Source of the DNA: Cytophagales bacterium
Lineage (GTDB): Bacteria; Bacteroidota; Bacteroidia; Cytophagales; Cyclobacteriaceae
Length of the DNA stretch: 64,000 bases
NCBI GenBank assembly: GCA_017303795.1
Contig: JAFLBR010000018.1
Location: 1-64,000 of the forward strand
Reading direction: 5' to 3'
This document shows, one piece after another, positions 42,424 to 51,207 of the stretch. A program made the position numbers and the translations under genes. The stretch's first letter is position 1, and the number at the start of each line of letters is the position of its first letter. The notes under the pieces are model-generated. The model had not been told where the DNA came from, made no database searches, and saw only the letters and a program-made list of their open reading frames with translations.

Positions 42424-43869
42424 TCACTTCTTCCCAACCGGTGGTGGGCCATCGGGAATCAAACCTTTATACACATGGTCGCCTTTGCCTTTTGTAAACT
42501 CAGCTTTAACAGCTTCTAATTTTTTCGGGTCTTCGTATAAATCCACCATCGTCATGGCTAACGTTTTAGATGCATGCAACATGCCTTTATGTCCAATGGA
42601 CATACCACCGCATGCTACCACCGCCCACGAGTGCCACGGAGTACCAATAGGTGCCGTAGCTACACTTAACCGAATGGTGGGCACAACCCAACTTACATCG
42701 CCCACATCGGTTGAGCCACCACCAGCATTGGGATTAGTTTCTTCCAACGGTTCTACTTTGGTATGTAAACCCACCAAGGGTTTGCCCGTACTCTCCTGTA
42801 TCTTTTTCGCGAAAGCAACTTCTTCATCGGTATAACTCATCGGCCCCAGCAGGGCAAAATTTTTGGTAACATAATCGGCACCCGTGCGGTTAACCAACAC
42901 TTCGTAAATACCGGAGACAAGCGAAATCTTATATTCCACATTCGCCATGATAGCCGCACCTTCGGCCATTTTCTTTACACGTTCATACACTTCATTCATG
43001 CCATCGCGCTTTACATCGCGCACGCGTACCCATAAGCGCGAGTAATCCGGAACCACGTTCACTACTTGCCCGCCATCTTGTATGTGGTAATGAATGCGCA
43101 CACTGGGTTTAATATGCTCACGCAGATAGTTGATTCCGGTTGTATATAACTCCAGCGCATCGCTGGCACTTCTTCCATTCCACGGATCGCCTGAAGCATG
43201 TGCAGCCTGGCCATTAAACTCTACAATAAAATCAACCAATGCCAAACCGGTTTGCACCGCAGCTTTGGTTTCCGCACCGGGGTGCCAATCCATTACTACA
43301 TCCACTCCGTTAAACAACCCCGCACGAATCATCCACAGTTTACCAAAGAATTTTTCTTCGGCCGGTGTGCCGAAAAATTTAATAGTGCCTTTCAGTTTGC
43401 CTTGCTCGATCAATTGTTTGATGGAAACCGCAGCGCCCAAACTGGCAGTGCCAAAAAGATTATGACCACAACCATGACCAGGCTCGCCTTCATGCAAGGG
43501 ATCTTTTACCGGAACTGTTTTTTGTGAGAGACCGGGCAACGCATCAAACTCACCCAGTATTCCAATTACCGGACTGCCGCTACCATACGTAGCTACAAAG
43601 GCAGTAGGCATTTCGGCTACACCGCGCTCCACTTTAAAACCATTGGCTTCGGCATAATCGGCTAATAGTTTTGCCGATGTGTGTTCATTGAAAGCGGTTT
43701 CTTCTGCGGCCCAGATTTTATCGCTGATGCTGATCAGGTTGGGCGCTTGTGTTGTAACGTTTTCGATGATGGCTTTTTTATTAGCCGTGATAACAGGCGC
43801 AGCTTGCTTTTTTTGTGCGAACACATTCAGTGTTACACAAAGTGCGGTGAGTAAGGTTAGGATTTTCAT
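42424..43869 (-). CDS. M20-family amidohydrolase (AbgB-like), exported
   Basis: This 481-residue protein starts with a signal peptide (cleavage near VFAQK). It continues as an M20 peptidase/amidohydrolase with GILGEFDALPGLSQ near 105, the metal-binding GEPGHGCGHNLFGTA near 130-144, GTPAEEKFFGK near 166 and a dimerisation lid (about 200-320). GGGSTDVGDVSWVVPTI with the late ligands lies near 385. The pattern is closest to aminobenzoyl-glutamate hydrolase subunit B-type proteins, which cleave amide bonds of acylated amino acids. The substrate here is unknown. It reads with the PIG-L deacetylase gene upstream, separated by 20 bp. Confidence 0.88.
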   Translation of the reverse strand: MKILTLLTALCVTLNVFAQKKQAAPVITANKKAIIENVTTQAPNLISISDKIWAAEETAFNEHTSAKLLADYAEANGFKVERGVAEMPTAFVATYGSGSPVIGILGEFDALPGLSQKTVPVKDPLHEGEPGHGCGHNLFGTASLGAAVSIKQLIEQGKLKGTIKFFGTPAEEKFFGKLWMIRAGLFNGVDVVMDWHPGAETKAAVQTGLALVDFIVEFNGQAAHASGDPWNGRSASDALELYTTGINYLREHIKPSVRIHYHIQDGGQVVNVVPDYSRLWVRVRDVKRDGMNEVYERVKKMAEGAAIMANVEYKISLVSGIYEVLVNRTGADYVTKNFALLGPMSYTDEEVAFAKKIQESTGKPLVGLHTKVEPLEETNPNAGGGSTDVGDVSWVVPTIRLSVATAPIGTPWHSWAVVACGGMSIGHKGMLHASKTLAMTMVDLYEDPKKLEAVKAEFTKGKGDHVYKGLIPDGPPPVGKK

Positions 43870-43889
43870 GAATAAGGTTAAGTATAGAA

Positions 43890-44684
43890 TTAAAACAACG
43901 AATTCTTTTCAACAGATGAAACCGCAACGGGCATAAAATACGCAGTGCCTTTAAGCGAAGTTTTCAGAAGTTGGTGCATACCGGCAATGGTTTCGGGTGT
44001 GTATTGACTTTTATGACAATGCCACGAAGCCAATGCTTTTTCATAATCACTTTCGGAAACAGCAATCTTTATCGGAAGAAAAGATGAATCAACTGTAGCT
44101 AATTGCATGGGGCTGTTTGCCGGAAGATTGCCCGTGGGGATTGCACTGTAATAAAGTTGTGCGGGCTTATCCCATTTCTGGGTTTGAAAAACTTCGGTTA
44201 CAACCGTACTCACCAACCGGTGATCATGATGGCCGGTCCAGCCGGATGCGCCCCACGTAACAACCACATCAGGTTTTAAAGACGTAAATAACTCCGCGAT
44301 TTTAGAACGCATAGTATTAAGTTGATCGTTAAGCGGGCCCATGCCTTCGCCCATTTTTAATTGATCGTGTAAACCAAACAAGATTGGCGGTTCAATACCC
44401 AACTGTTCGGCAGCGCATTTGGCTTCTTCATTTCTTACCACTGCCAGACTATCGCCTGCGGGAATTTTTGCATGATCAGTAACACCATAACGTCCATCGG
44501 TCGCAATAGCGAGATACACCGTTACACCTTCCGCAGCATATTTGGCTAATACCGGGCTAACCGTTGCCTCATCATCGGGATGCGAAAAAATGGCGAGCAG
44601 TGTTTTGGGTGCGGATGCAGTTTGTGGTTCGGGTTTGGTGCATTGAAACAACAGGCACAGAAGAGAAAGAGCAATCCAGCGCAT
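43890..44684 (-). CDS. PIG-L family deacetylase, probable lipoprotein
   Basis: This 264-residue protein has an N-terminal export signal ending LLFQC and then a PIG-L/LmbE domain. The zinc-binding motif is FSHPDDEATVSP near residue 35, and the second motif WTGHHDHRLVS lies near 150. Such enzymes remove N-acetyl groups from sugar conjugates such as GlcNAc derivatives. The gene lies 20 bp upstream of the exported M20 amidohydrolase on the same strand, suggesting a short operon acting on amide-linked compounds outside the cytoplasm. The exact substrates cannot be inferred. Confidence 0.88.
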   Translation of the reverse strand: MRWIALSLLCLLFQCTKPEPQTASAPKTLLAIFSHPDDEATVSPVLAKYAAEGVTVYLAIATDGRYGVTDHAKIPAGDSLAVVRNEEAKCAAEQLGIEPPILFGLHDQLKMGEGMGPLNDQLNTMRSKIAELFTSLKPDVVVTWGASGWTGHHDHRLVSTVVTEVFQTQKWDKPAQLYYSAIPTGNLPANSPMQLATVDSSFLPIKIAVSESDYEKALASWHCHKSQYTPETIAGMHQLLKTSLKGTAYFMPVAVSSVEKNSLF

Positions 44685-44804
44685 GGTTTGTGGTTTAGTT
44701 TAAATTCTAAGGTATTGATTTTTTTGCCACGCAGCTTCAGTTTTTTGTGAGAGGTATTGGTGTAAAGATTTTTAAGTAGATTCGTTTATACAAACCCATT
44801 ACAC

Positions 44805-46085
44805 ATGAGCCTGAACAGACGCGAGTTTATTAAGAAGAGTGCCTTAGGTACACTTGGTCTTACCTTTTTGCCTTCCCTTATCAGTCGCGGTGCGGTAAAT
44901 GATCGGGTGCGCATTGCCCACATTGGTTTAGGCGGCATGGGCAACCAACACATGGAGTGGTTTGCCAATTTGCCCGGTGCCGAAGTAGTGGCGTTGTGCG
45001 ATGTAGATCAGAATCATTTGGCCGCTACGTTGGAGTCGCTCAAAAAAATGAATCCCGGAACAACGGCATCCACACATGAAGATTTCAGGAAGGTCTTAGA
45101 TCGAAAAGATATTGATGCGATAACCGTTGCCACGCCCGATCATTGGCATGCACAAATTGCTACACTCGCGTTTCAGGCTGGTAAAGATGTGTATGGCGAA
45201 AAACCACTTTCGTATAGTGTGCGCGAAGGTAAAACCATGTTGGTGAATCAGGCAAAGTATAACCGCGTGTTTCAGCTGGGCACACAAATCCATGCTGGCG
45301 ATAATTATCATCGCGTAGTAGAAATTATTCGTAGCGGAGCCATTGGTAAAGTGCATACGGTGCGGCTTTGGAAAGATTCGTTTTCACCCGGACTAGGCGT
45401 GGCAAAAGTTCAGGCGCCACCTGCTGGTTTAAATTGGGATATGTGGCTTGGGCCTGCGCCTTATGTGGATTATGTTCCGGAGCGTTGTCATTTTACGTAT
45501 CGGTATTTTCTGGATTACTCGGGTGGCGTGTTTGCCGATTTCTGGTGCCACATTGCCGATGTTGTTTGGTGGGCTATTGAGCCAAAAGATTTAAAGCGTG
45601 TTACCGCCCGCGGAGAAAAAACCGATGGCCAGGCCGATGCACCCAAATGGCTGGATGCTGATTTTGAATTTAAAGACTTAAAAATTTTCTGGACAACAAA
45701 AGCCCCGAATGTTCCCGGTGCTGCCGAACGAAACATAGGCGCATACTTTGAAGGCGACAAAGGAACTTTGATTTGCGATTACAGTACCATGTCTATTACC
45801 ATCAATGGCGAAGCAGTTAGCGATCTTCCAGCAGTGGCGCAAAGTGTAACGCGATCACCGGGTCATCAACAAAATTTTATCGATGCGGTAAAATCGCGCA
45901 AGCAACCAGAATCTAATCTTGCTTACGCCCGCGAAATGACTTTGCCCATGCACCTCGCGCTAATCTCGTGGCGATTAAACCGCAGCGTGCAATGGAATGC
46001 CAAAAAAGAAAAATTTGTTGGCGATAAAGAAGCGAATACCTTTTTGGATCGTCCTTACAGAAAGGAATGGAATTTAACCGGATAG
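44805..46085 (+). CDS. Gfo/Idh/MocA-family oxidoreductase with Tat signal
   Basis: This 426-residue protein opens with a twin-arginine signal (LNRREFIKKSALGTLG, then a hydrophobic stretch). The Rossmann domain has VRIAHIGLGGMGNQHMEWF near 35, DAITVATPDHWHAQI near 110, and KDVYGEKPLS near 130 with the catalytic-type EKP motif. The C-terminal half is the usual open beta sheet (GGVFADFWCHIADVVWWAI near 240). Members are NAD(P)-dependent sugar or inositol dehydrogenases or glycosidases; Tat export supplies a folded protein with bound cofactor to the periplasm. Substrate unknown. It diverges from the PIG-L gene. Confidence 0.9.
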   Translation: MSLNRREFIKKSALGTLGLTFLPSLISRGAVNDRVRIAHIGLGGMGNQHMEWFANLPGAEVVALCDVDQNHLAATLESLKKMNPGTTASTHEDFRKVLDRKDIDAITVATPDHWHAQIATLAFQAGKDVYGEKPLSYSVREGKTMLVNQAKYNRVFQLGTQIHAGDNYHRVVEIIRSGAIGKVHTVRLWKDSFSPGLGVAKVQAPPAGLNWDMWLGPAPYVDYVPERCHFTYRYFLDYSGGVFADFWCHIADVVWWAIEPKDLKRVTARGEKTDGQADAPKWLDADFEFKDLKIFWTTKAPNVPGAAERNIGAYFEGDKGTLICDYSTMSITINGEAVSDLPAVAQSVTRSPGHQQNFIDAVKSRKQPESNLAYAREMTLPMHLALISWRLNRSVQWNAKKEKFVGDKEANTFLDRPYRKEWNLTG

Positions 46086-46196
46086 CTTTCGTAACAACTG
46101 CTCCGGTAAAGTAATTGTTAAACATAAGTTGAGTGTTGAATTGATCTTAGCTTTATCAACTTGCTGCTGATTTATTTTTTTAGTTCGCTATAATCC

Positions 46197-47378
46197 ATGA
46201 AATTGATTCTCTCAAAATCCCAGGCCAGAAAAATTATTCTTCACGCCACCGGCCTTTCGCGTTACGATCAATTTGGAAAAGGTAAAGCGGCAACCTATAA
46301 AGCGATTGAGCATTTGGGTTTTATACAAGTCGATACAAATTATACGGTTGAACGGGCTCACCATCATACACTCTCTTCGCGGGTTAGAAACTACCAAACG
46401 GATTGGCTTAGTGAGCTTCAGTCGGAAGGCATGATTTATGAATTCTGGACACGCGATTCAGGATTTATGCCAATGGATGAATTTCGATTTTCATTACCCA
46501 TTCATGAAGTTTATCGGAGTAAATGGAAAAGTTATGCTGGCTCCGAAGTTAACCTGATGAATCAGATCTTGAATAGAATTGCACGCGAAGGCCCCTTGCG
46601 CGCAAAAGATTTTGACAACGATCGGGTAACTAAAAGTTCGGGCTGGTGGGATTGGCGGCCGTCTAAAGTGGCGTTAGAAAGATTACACTTTGCAGGAAAG
46701 TTGTTAGCCACCCGCCTCAAAGATTTTCATAAGCTTTATGATTTAACCGACAATATTATTCCGCTTGATGTAAACAGAGAAATGCCAACAGCCGAAGAGT
46801 TGGCGCGGCACTTGATTTTCCGATCGCTTAAAGCGATGGGCATTGCTTCAGCTCAGGAAATTTCATGGAGTGGCAGACTAACCAAGCCACCTATTAAAGC
46901 TGTATTAAAAGAACTGGTAGCCGCAGGCCAGGTGAGTTTGGTTAACATAGCAGGATTGAAAGGCGATTGGTATATGTTACCTGAGTATGAGAAGAAAAAA
47001 ATTACGCTTTCTGGAGATGTATTTATTCTCTCACCATTTGATCCGCTCAACGTGTTTAGGCGTAGGCTTAAAGAGATTTTTGATTTCGACTATCAGGTTG
47101 AGTGTTTTGTGCCGGAGGCAAAGCGCAAGTATGGATACTTCGCCCTTCCCGTTTTAGCGGGCGATACTTTTATTGCCCGAATGGATTGCAAAGCCGATCG
47201 CAAGGAAAACAGACTCATCATTCACAATCTTCACTTCGAGCCGGTAAAAATTTCGAAAGTAACGCTTGATAAATTTCGCAAAGCCATAGTAGCTTTTGCC
47301 AGATTCAATGGCTGTAATCAAATCACGTTAGCTCGCTCCAACAAAAAGGCAATGGCAAAACCTTTGATCAAAAGTTGA
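46197..47378 (+). CDS. Winged-helix DNA glycosylase of the YcaQ/AlkX family
   Basis: This 393-residue protein belongs to the HTH_42 group that includes E. coli YcaQ, which unhooks interstrand DNA crosslinks. The catalytic-loop motif QVD appears in LGFIQVDTNYTVERAHHHTL near residue 40. Further conserved parts are MIYEFWTRDSGFMP near 79, WWDWRPSKVALERLHFAGKL near 145, and FDPLNVFRRRLKEIFDFDYQVECFVP near 280-305, followed by KRKYGYFALPVLAGDTFIARMDCKADR. All are intact. It appears to be transcribed alone. Confidence 0.88.
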   Translation: MKLILSKSQARKIILHATGLSRYDQFGKGKAATYKAIEHLGFIQVDTNYTVERAHHHTLSSRVRNYQTDWLSELQSEGMIYEFWTRDSGFMPMDEFRFSLPIHEVYRSKWKSYAGSEVNLMNQILNRIAREGPLRAKDFDNDRVTKSSGWWDWRPSKVALERLHFAGKLLATRLKDFHKLYDLTDNIIPLDVNREMPTAEELARHLIFRSLKAMGIASAQEISWSGRLTKPPIKAVLKELVAAGQVSLVNIAGLKGDWYMLPEYEKKKITLSGDVFILSPFDPLNVFRRRLKEIFDFDYQVECFVPEAKRKYGYFALPVLAGDTFIARMDCKADRKENRLIIHNLHFEPVKISKVTLDKFRKAIVAFARFNGCNQITLARSNKKAMAKPLIKS

Positions 47379-47393
47379 TTGCAGGAATGGAAA

Positions 47394-47951
47394 TTAATTT
47401 GAGCGTTTGCGGATCAACTCTACACCAGTAAAATATTCTTCTTTAATCAAGCTCATCAGTTGTGCGGGCGTGGGATTGATCTGGTAAAACACGTAATCGT
47501 TTTGCTTTTGTGTTTTTACATTAAATTTTTTACCGAGTTTTTTAATAATCTCTTCCCGTACCAAATCATCTTCCAGATTAATTGAGAGTAATTCCAGCCT
47601 GTTGGGATTTTTTACTTTTAACAATCGTAAAATCCATTGATCGCCTTCTTTAAAATTGATGAAATAATAATTTTCATATTGCTTTACTACCAGCGTATCG
47701 CTGATGTGCCCGGCTCCAAGCCATTCTCTTCCGGTGGCATCTTTGGTGCGATAGCCCCACGTTTCGATTATGATGGTGTCGCCAATTTCACCTGTGGCTT
47801 TATCGCGTATCAGGAATTCACCACAAATAGATTGAGGTAATTGCTGTAATGCCGCAATACCCGTAGGCTGGGCTTTGGGATAAGAAACTTCTTTACAGGA
47901 AAGCAGTAGTGCAGCCCAGAAGCAACAGATAACAATAAAACCGAAGCGCAT
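47394..47951 (-). CDS. Lipoprotein of unknown function
   Basis: This 185-residue protein has a good lipoprotein signal (ALLLSC, Cys at about 19) and the sequence KEVSYPKAQPTGIAALQQLPQSICGEFLIRDKATGEIGDTIIIETWG after it. The middle part is beta-rich and the C-terminal part helical. No family is recognised. It lies 14 bp after the polytopic membrane protein gene on the same strand, so the two are probably co-expressed envelope proteins. Confidence 0.6.
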   Translation of the reverse strand: MRFGFIVICCFWAALLLSCKEVSYPKAQPTGIAALQQLPQSICGEFLIRDKATGEIGDTIIIETWGYRTKDATGREWLGAGHISDTLVVKQYENYYFINFKEGDQWILRLLKVKNPNRLELLSINLEDDLVREEIIKKLGKKFNVKTQKQNDYVFYQINPTPAQLMSLIKEEYFTGVELIRKRSN

Positions 47952-47965
47952 GGTGTTAGTACGAA

Positions 47966-49405
47966 TTAGTTTTTAATAATATAGTTGGTTCCCTGCTTAA
48001 AATACTGGCGCTCAAGTTTGGGTATTCGTTTAAAAACACCGGCCAATACATTATGCGGATCAACAATCAGCTCGGGCAAATCTTGCTCAAAAGCTTTGTC
48101 TATCAACACCACGTTTTGAAAGTAATCTGTTTCGTTGAAATAATGCTTCGCGATTTCCCAATCGTAAAAGCCGGTTGCCAGTTTATTGTTTTCGAAGTAG
48201 CCCCACTGTTCGTCTAAAACCAAAATGCGTTTGTTTACAGGCGCAGCTGAAACCTTGCTGAAAAACATTTTAGAATAGTCAATCTTACTCAGTTTATCAT
48301 AGCGAGCCAGGTAAGCAATGGTTACAATGCCACCGGCAAATCCCCACAACAAAAGTTCGGCAAGCCACTTTCTGCGCACCAGTAAAATACAATGACTAAC
48401 AAAGTATGCAAGGGGAGGCGCATAGGTTATAACCCGGTGCGGAGCCATTTTTCCGGCTACAATAATTTCCACAATGGCAATCAGCAACCATAAGAACATA
48501 ATCTGCAAAAGCTGCGATTGGTATTTGGTAAGGCGTGCTTCGCGGTTAAGCATCACCAACGAAAATAAAAAGTAGGCAATAGGTATAGCAGATAGATACA
48601 ACATCGCGCTAAGCGACAACCGGTTTTCGGCAAACCAGGCAACACTTGCGTAATAGTTACTCCATAAAAATTCGAGATTACCATGAAAGTAGTAGGCCAT
48701 CATAATCAGCACGTGCGGCAAGGCAAATCCAAAAATTAGCAGCAACGCTTTGCGAATGGATAATCGCGTGAAGATGGCCAGAATAATAATAGTGCCGGGA
48801 AGAAATACAATGTACGTAAACACGAATAAAGAGGCCAGCCCCAGAAAAAAGCCAAGCAACAACAGCGTGTCATCGCGCTGCACGCGAAACTCCACTTCCT
48901 TAAATAAATTATTTAGCGCCAGCAGCAACAAAGAAGAGGCAAACAACTCAGGCGATAGCATGAGCATATCGAACGAAAAGAAACAAACCACTCCAAAAAG
49001 AAATGCGGGCAGATACGTGCTTTCACTTTGTGCTTTATTGGTAATAAGCAGAATGGCAAAGTATGCGCCTTGAAAAAAAATCAGTACGAACGCTACAATA
49101 TGCCGGGCTGTGAGCGAGCGGCCAAACAACCACTCTTCCCAACCATAAAACCAGGCGGCTAAAGGTGGCACTGATGTATGCACTTCGGTATATAAACTTT
49201 TGCCGCTGTTCAAGGCTTCGCCCAGTACCATTGCTTTTAGTTCGGAGAGGGTGGTAGCGGCAGGGTCAACAAAAAAACCGAGACCTATCAGTATCAGTAA
49301 GATGAAAATGGCAAGCAGCCGGTACGGATCGTTTATTCGGAAAAAGCGCAGTAACACAAGGCTCGGTTTAAACGGACACAAATAAACAAAAAGTTGTCCG
49401 TACAC
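47966..49405 (-). CDS. Polytopic membrane protein, glycosyltransferase-39-like / DUF6427-like
   Basis: This is a protein of up to 479 residues with about ten to eleven transmembrane helices and an extracytoplasmic C-terminal domain of about 90 residues (WGYFENNKLATGFYDWEIAKHYF). An early loop, LYTEVHTSVPPLAAWFYGWEEWLFG, resembles the first periplasmic loop of GT39/ArnT-like glycosyltransferases, though the paired acidic motif is incomplete. Bacteroidota have a family named DUF6427 of this appearance. The frame opens at 49405, but a GTG at 49357, just before the LLRFFRINDPYRLL segment, may be the true start. It diverges from rbfA. Confidence 0.6.
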   Translation of the reverse strand: MYGQLFVYLCPFKPSLVLLRFFRINDPYRLLAIFILLILIGLGFFVDPAATTLSELKAMVLGEALNSGKSLYTEVHTSVPPLAAWFYGWEEWLFGRSLTARHIVAFVLIFFQGAYFAILLITNKAQSESTYLPAFLFGVVCFFSFDMLMLSPELFASSLLLLALNNLFKEVEFRVQRDDTLLLLGFFLGLASLFVFTYIVFLPGTIIILAIFTRLSIRKALLLIFGFALPHVLIMMAYYFHGNLEFLWSNYYASVAWFAENRLSLSAMLYLSAIPIAYFLFSLVMLNREARLTKYQSQLLQIMFLWLLIAIVEIIVAGKMAPHRVITYAPPLAYFVSHCILLVRRKWLAELLLWGFAGGIVTIAYLARYDKLSKIDYSKMFFSKVSAAPVNKRILVLDEQWGYFENNKLATGFYDWEIAKHYFNETDYFQNVVLIDKAFEQDLPELIVDPHNVLAGVFKRIPKLERQYFKQGTNYIIKN

Positions 49406-49433
49406 CCCGATCTTAATTATGCAGGTTAACTGT

Positions 49434-49441
49434 TATCTTTG
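49434..49441 (+). promoter_or_regulatory. Promoter -7 element TATCTTTG for rbfA
   Basis: This perfect TAnnTTTG match ends five bases before the rbfA ATG at 49447. It therefore implies a leaderless or nearly leaderless transcript. Confidence 0.5.
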
Positions 49442-49446
49442 TGCAC

Positions 49447-49815
49447 ATGAGCGGAACGGTACGACAGCAGAAATACAACAAACTGATTCAAAAAGAATTG
49501 AGCGACATCTTTTTGAAAGATAAGCGCGGCATTTTAGGTAATGCCTTTATAACCATTGCCGATGTGCGGATAAGTCCGGATTTAAGTGTGGCCAAGGTTT
49601 ACCTGAGCATGACTTTGGCCAAAGACAAAAAGGCCGTGCTGAACAGCATTGAATTACACAAAAGTGAAATCCGGAAAGCATTGGGCGATCGCATTCGTAA
49701 CCAGGCGCGCATTGTACCGACTTTGGTTTTCTTTATTGATGAAATAGAAGAAAATGCCCAACGGATTGAAGACTTGATCAAGAGTCTGAATATTCCTAAA
49801 GAGGACAAAGAATAA
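49447..49815 (+). CDS. rbfA: 30S ribosome-binding factor A
   Basis: This 122-residue protein has the KH-like fold of RbfA, which assists late maturation of the 30S subunit and 16S rRNA processing. Typical segments are RQQKYNKLIQKELSDIFL at the start, VRISPDLSVAKVYLSM in the centre, and LGDRIRNQARIVPTLVFFIDEIEENAQRIEDLI at the end. An in-frame GTG at 49441 overlaps the promoter element, so the ATG at 49447 is chosen. It precedes the LolE-like permease gene by 13 bp and may be co-transcribed with it. Confidence 0.94.
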   Translation: MSGTVRQQKYNKLIQKELSDIFLKDKRGILGNAFITIADVRISPDLSVAKVYLSMTLAKDKKAVLNSIELHKSEIRKALGDRIRNQARIVPTLVFFIDEIEENAQRIEDLIKSLNIPKEDKE

Positions 49816-49828
49816 AATCCGCAGCGCT

Positions 49829-51058
49829 TTGAATCTACCTTTATTTATTGCGAGGCGCTACTTCTTTTCCGGCAGGAAGAAAAATTTCATTAACATCATT
49901 TCAATCCTTTCTATTATTGGTGTAGCCTTTTCAACGGCTGCATTAGTCATTGTGCTTTCGGTGTTTAACGGGTTAGAAGATTTGCTGCGAAGCCTCTACA
50001 CTTCTTTCGACCCTGAACTTAAAATAGAATTGAAGAAAGGCAAATCTTTTGAGGTGGACGAAACCATGATTCAGCGCCTGCAAACTGTAGTGGGAGTTGA
50101 AGTGATTACGGAAGTAATTGAAGACTATGCCTACGTGCGTTACCGCGATGCGGATATAGTAGTAACCCTAAAAGGCGTAAGCGAAAATTTTCTGAGTCAG
50201 CACCGGCTGGATAACAGCATGGTGGAAGGTAAATTGATACTGAGTAAGAATGAAATTGATTATGCGGTAGTAGGGCGTGGGGTGCAATATGCACTATCGT
50301 TAAGTGTGGCCGAGAATATTTATCCCCTACAGGTATTTTACATTAAGAATCTCAAATCGTCAGGCTTAGATCCATCGCAACTTTATTCGCGTAGAGTTAT
50401 ACAGCCGGGCGGAGTATTCTCTATCGAAAAAAATTATGACGATAACTTCATTTTTGTGCCGTTACATTTTGCGCAAGACTTACTTAACTATGGCAACAAA
50501 CGCACCAGCCTCGAAATAAAAACTACCGGTAAACTTCCCTTAAAAGAAACCCAGGCAGGAATAGCGAAGGTGTTAGGGCCGGATTTTTCGGTACTAACCA
50601 ATCAAGAACAACATGCTGATTTGTATCGGCTGCTTAAAATTGAAAAGCTGTTTACATTCATTGCCTTAACGTTACTGATACTGGTTGCTTCTATCAACAT
50701 CTTCTTTTCGTTAATGATGTTGGTAATTGATAAGAAGAAAGACATTTCGGTTTTGTTTGCCATGGGCAGCAGCACCAATCTTATCCGGAATATATTTTTA
50801 AGCGAAGGCGCACTGATTGCTTTTACAGGAGCCTTTATGGGCTTGGCGTTGGGTGGAACAATCTGCTGGCTTCAGGATTCCTTTGGGTTGGTAGGCATGG
50901 GTATGGAGAACGCAATTGTTTCCAGTTATCCGGTTAAGATGAGGCTTACCGATTTTTTGCTCACCGCTTTAGTTATGATTGTGATTACCACTCTGGTATC
51001 ATTTTATCCGGCCCGTTTAGCAGCCCGATATACGCTCTCGAGCGACTCTGACATGTAA
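49829..51058 (+). CDS. LolE/LolC-like FtsX-family ABC permease
   Basis: This 409-residue permease has the MacB/LolE architecture: an N-terminal transmembrane helix (FINIISILSIIGVAFSTAALVIVLSVFNGL, about 17-47), an extracytoplasmic domain of about 200 residues, and three C-terminal helices (about 270-395). The last include SINIFFSLMMLVIDKKKDISVLFAMGSS. It belongs to the lipoprotein-releasing permease family that extracts outer-membrane lipoproteins from the inner membrane. The start codon appears to be TTG, 13 bp after rbfA. The ATPase LolD is not encoded nearby, which is usual in Bacteroidota. Confidence 0.88.
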   Translation: MNLPLFIARRYFFSGRKKNFINIISILSIIGVAFSTAALVIVLSVFNGLEDLLRSLYTSFDPELKIELKKGKSFEVDETMIQRLQTVVGVEVITEVIEDYAYVRYRDADIVVTLKGVSENFLSQHRLDNSMVEGKLILSKNEIDYAVVGRGVQYALSLSVAENIYPLQVFYIKNLKSSGLDPSQLYSRRVIQPGGVFSIEKNYDDNFIFVPLHFAQDLLNYGNKRTSLEIKTTGKLPLKETQAGIAKVLGPDFSVLTNQEQHADLYRLLKIEKLFTFIALTLLILVASINIFFSLMMLVIDKKKDISVLFAMGSSTNLIRNIFLSEGALIAFTGAFMGLALGGTICWLQDSFGLVGMGMENAIVSSYPVKMRLTDFLLTALVMIVITTLVSFYPARLAARYTLSSDSDM

Positions 51059-51207
51059 TTAACAGGCATGTTTTTACGGGAAATTAAACTAAAAAATCCC
51101 CACAAAGTTCATAATTTGCAATTCTGCTTAGTGTGTAAGTAGTTGAAAATGGCCGTTTTGGCTTGCTCAGGCTACTTCTATACCAAGGCACAAATTCGCA
51201 AACAGAA

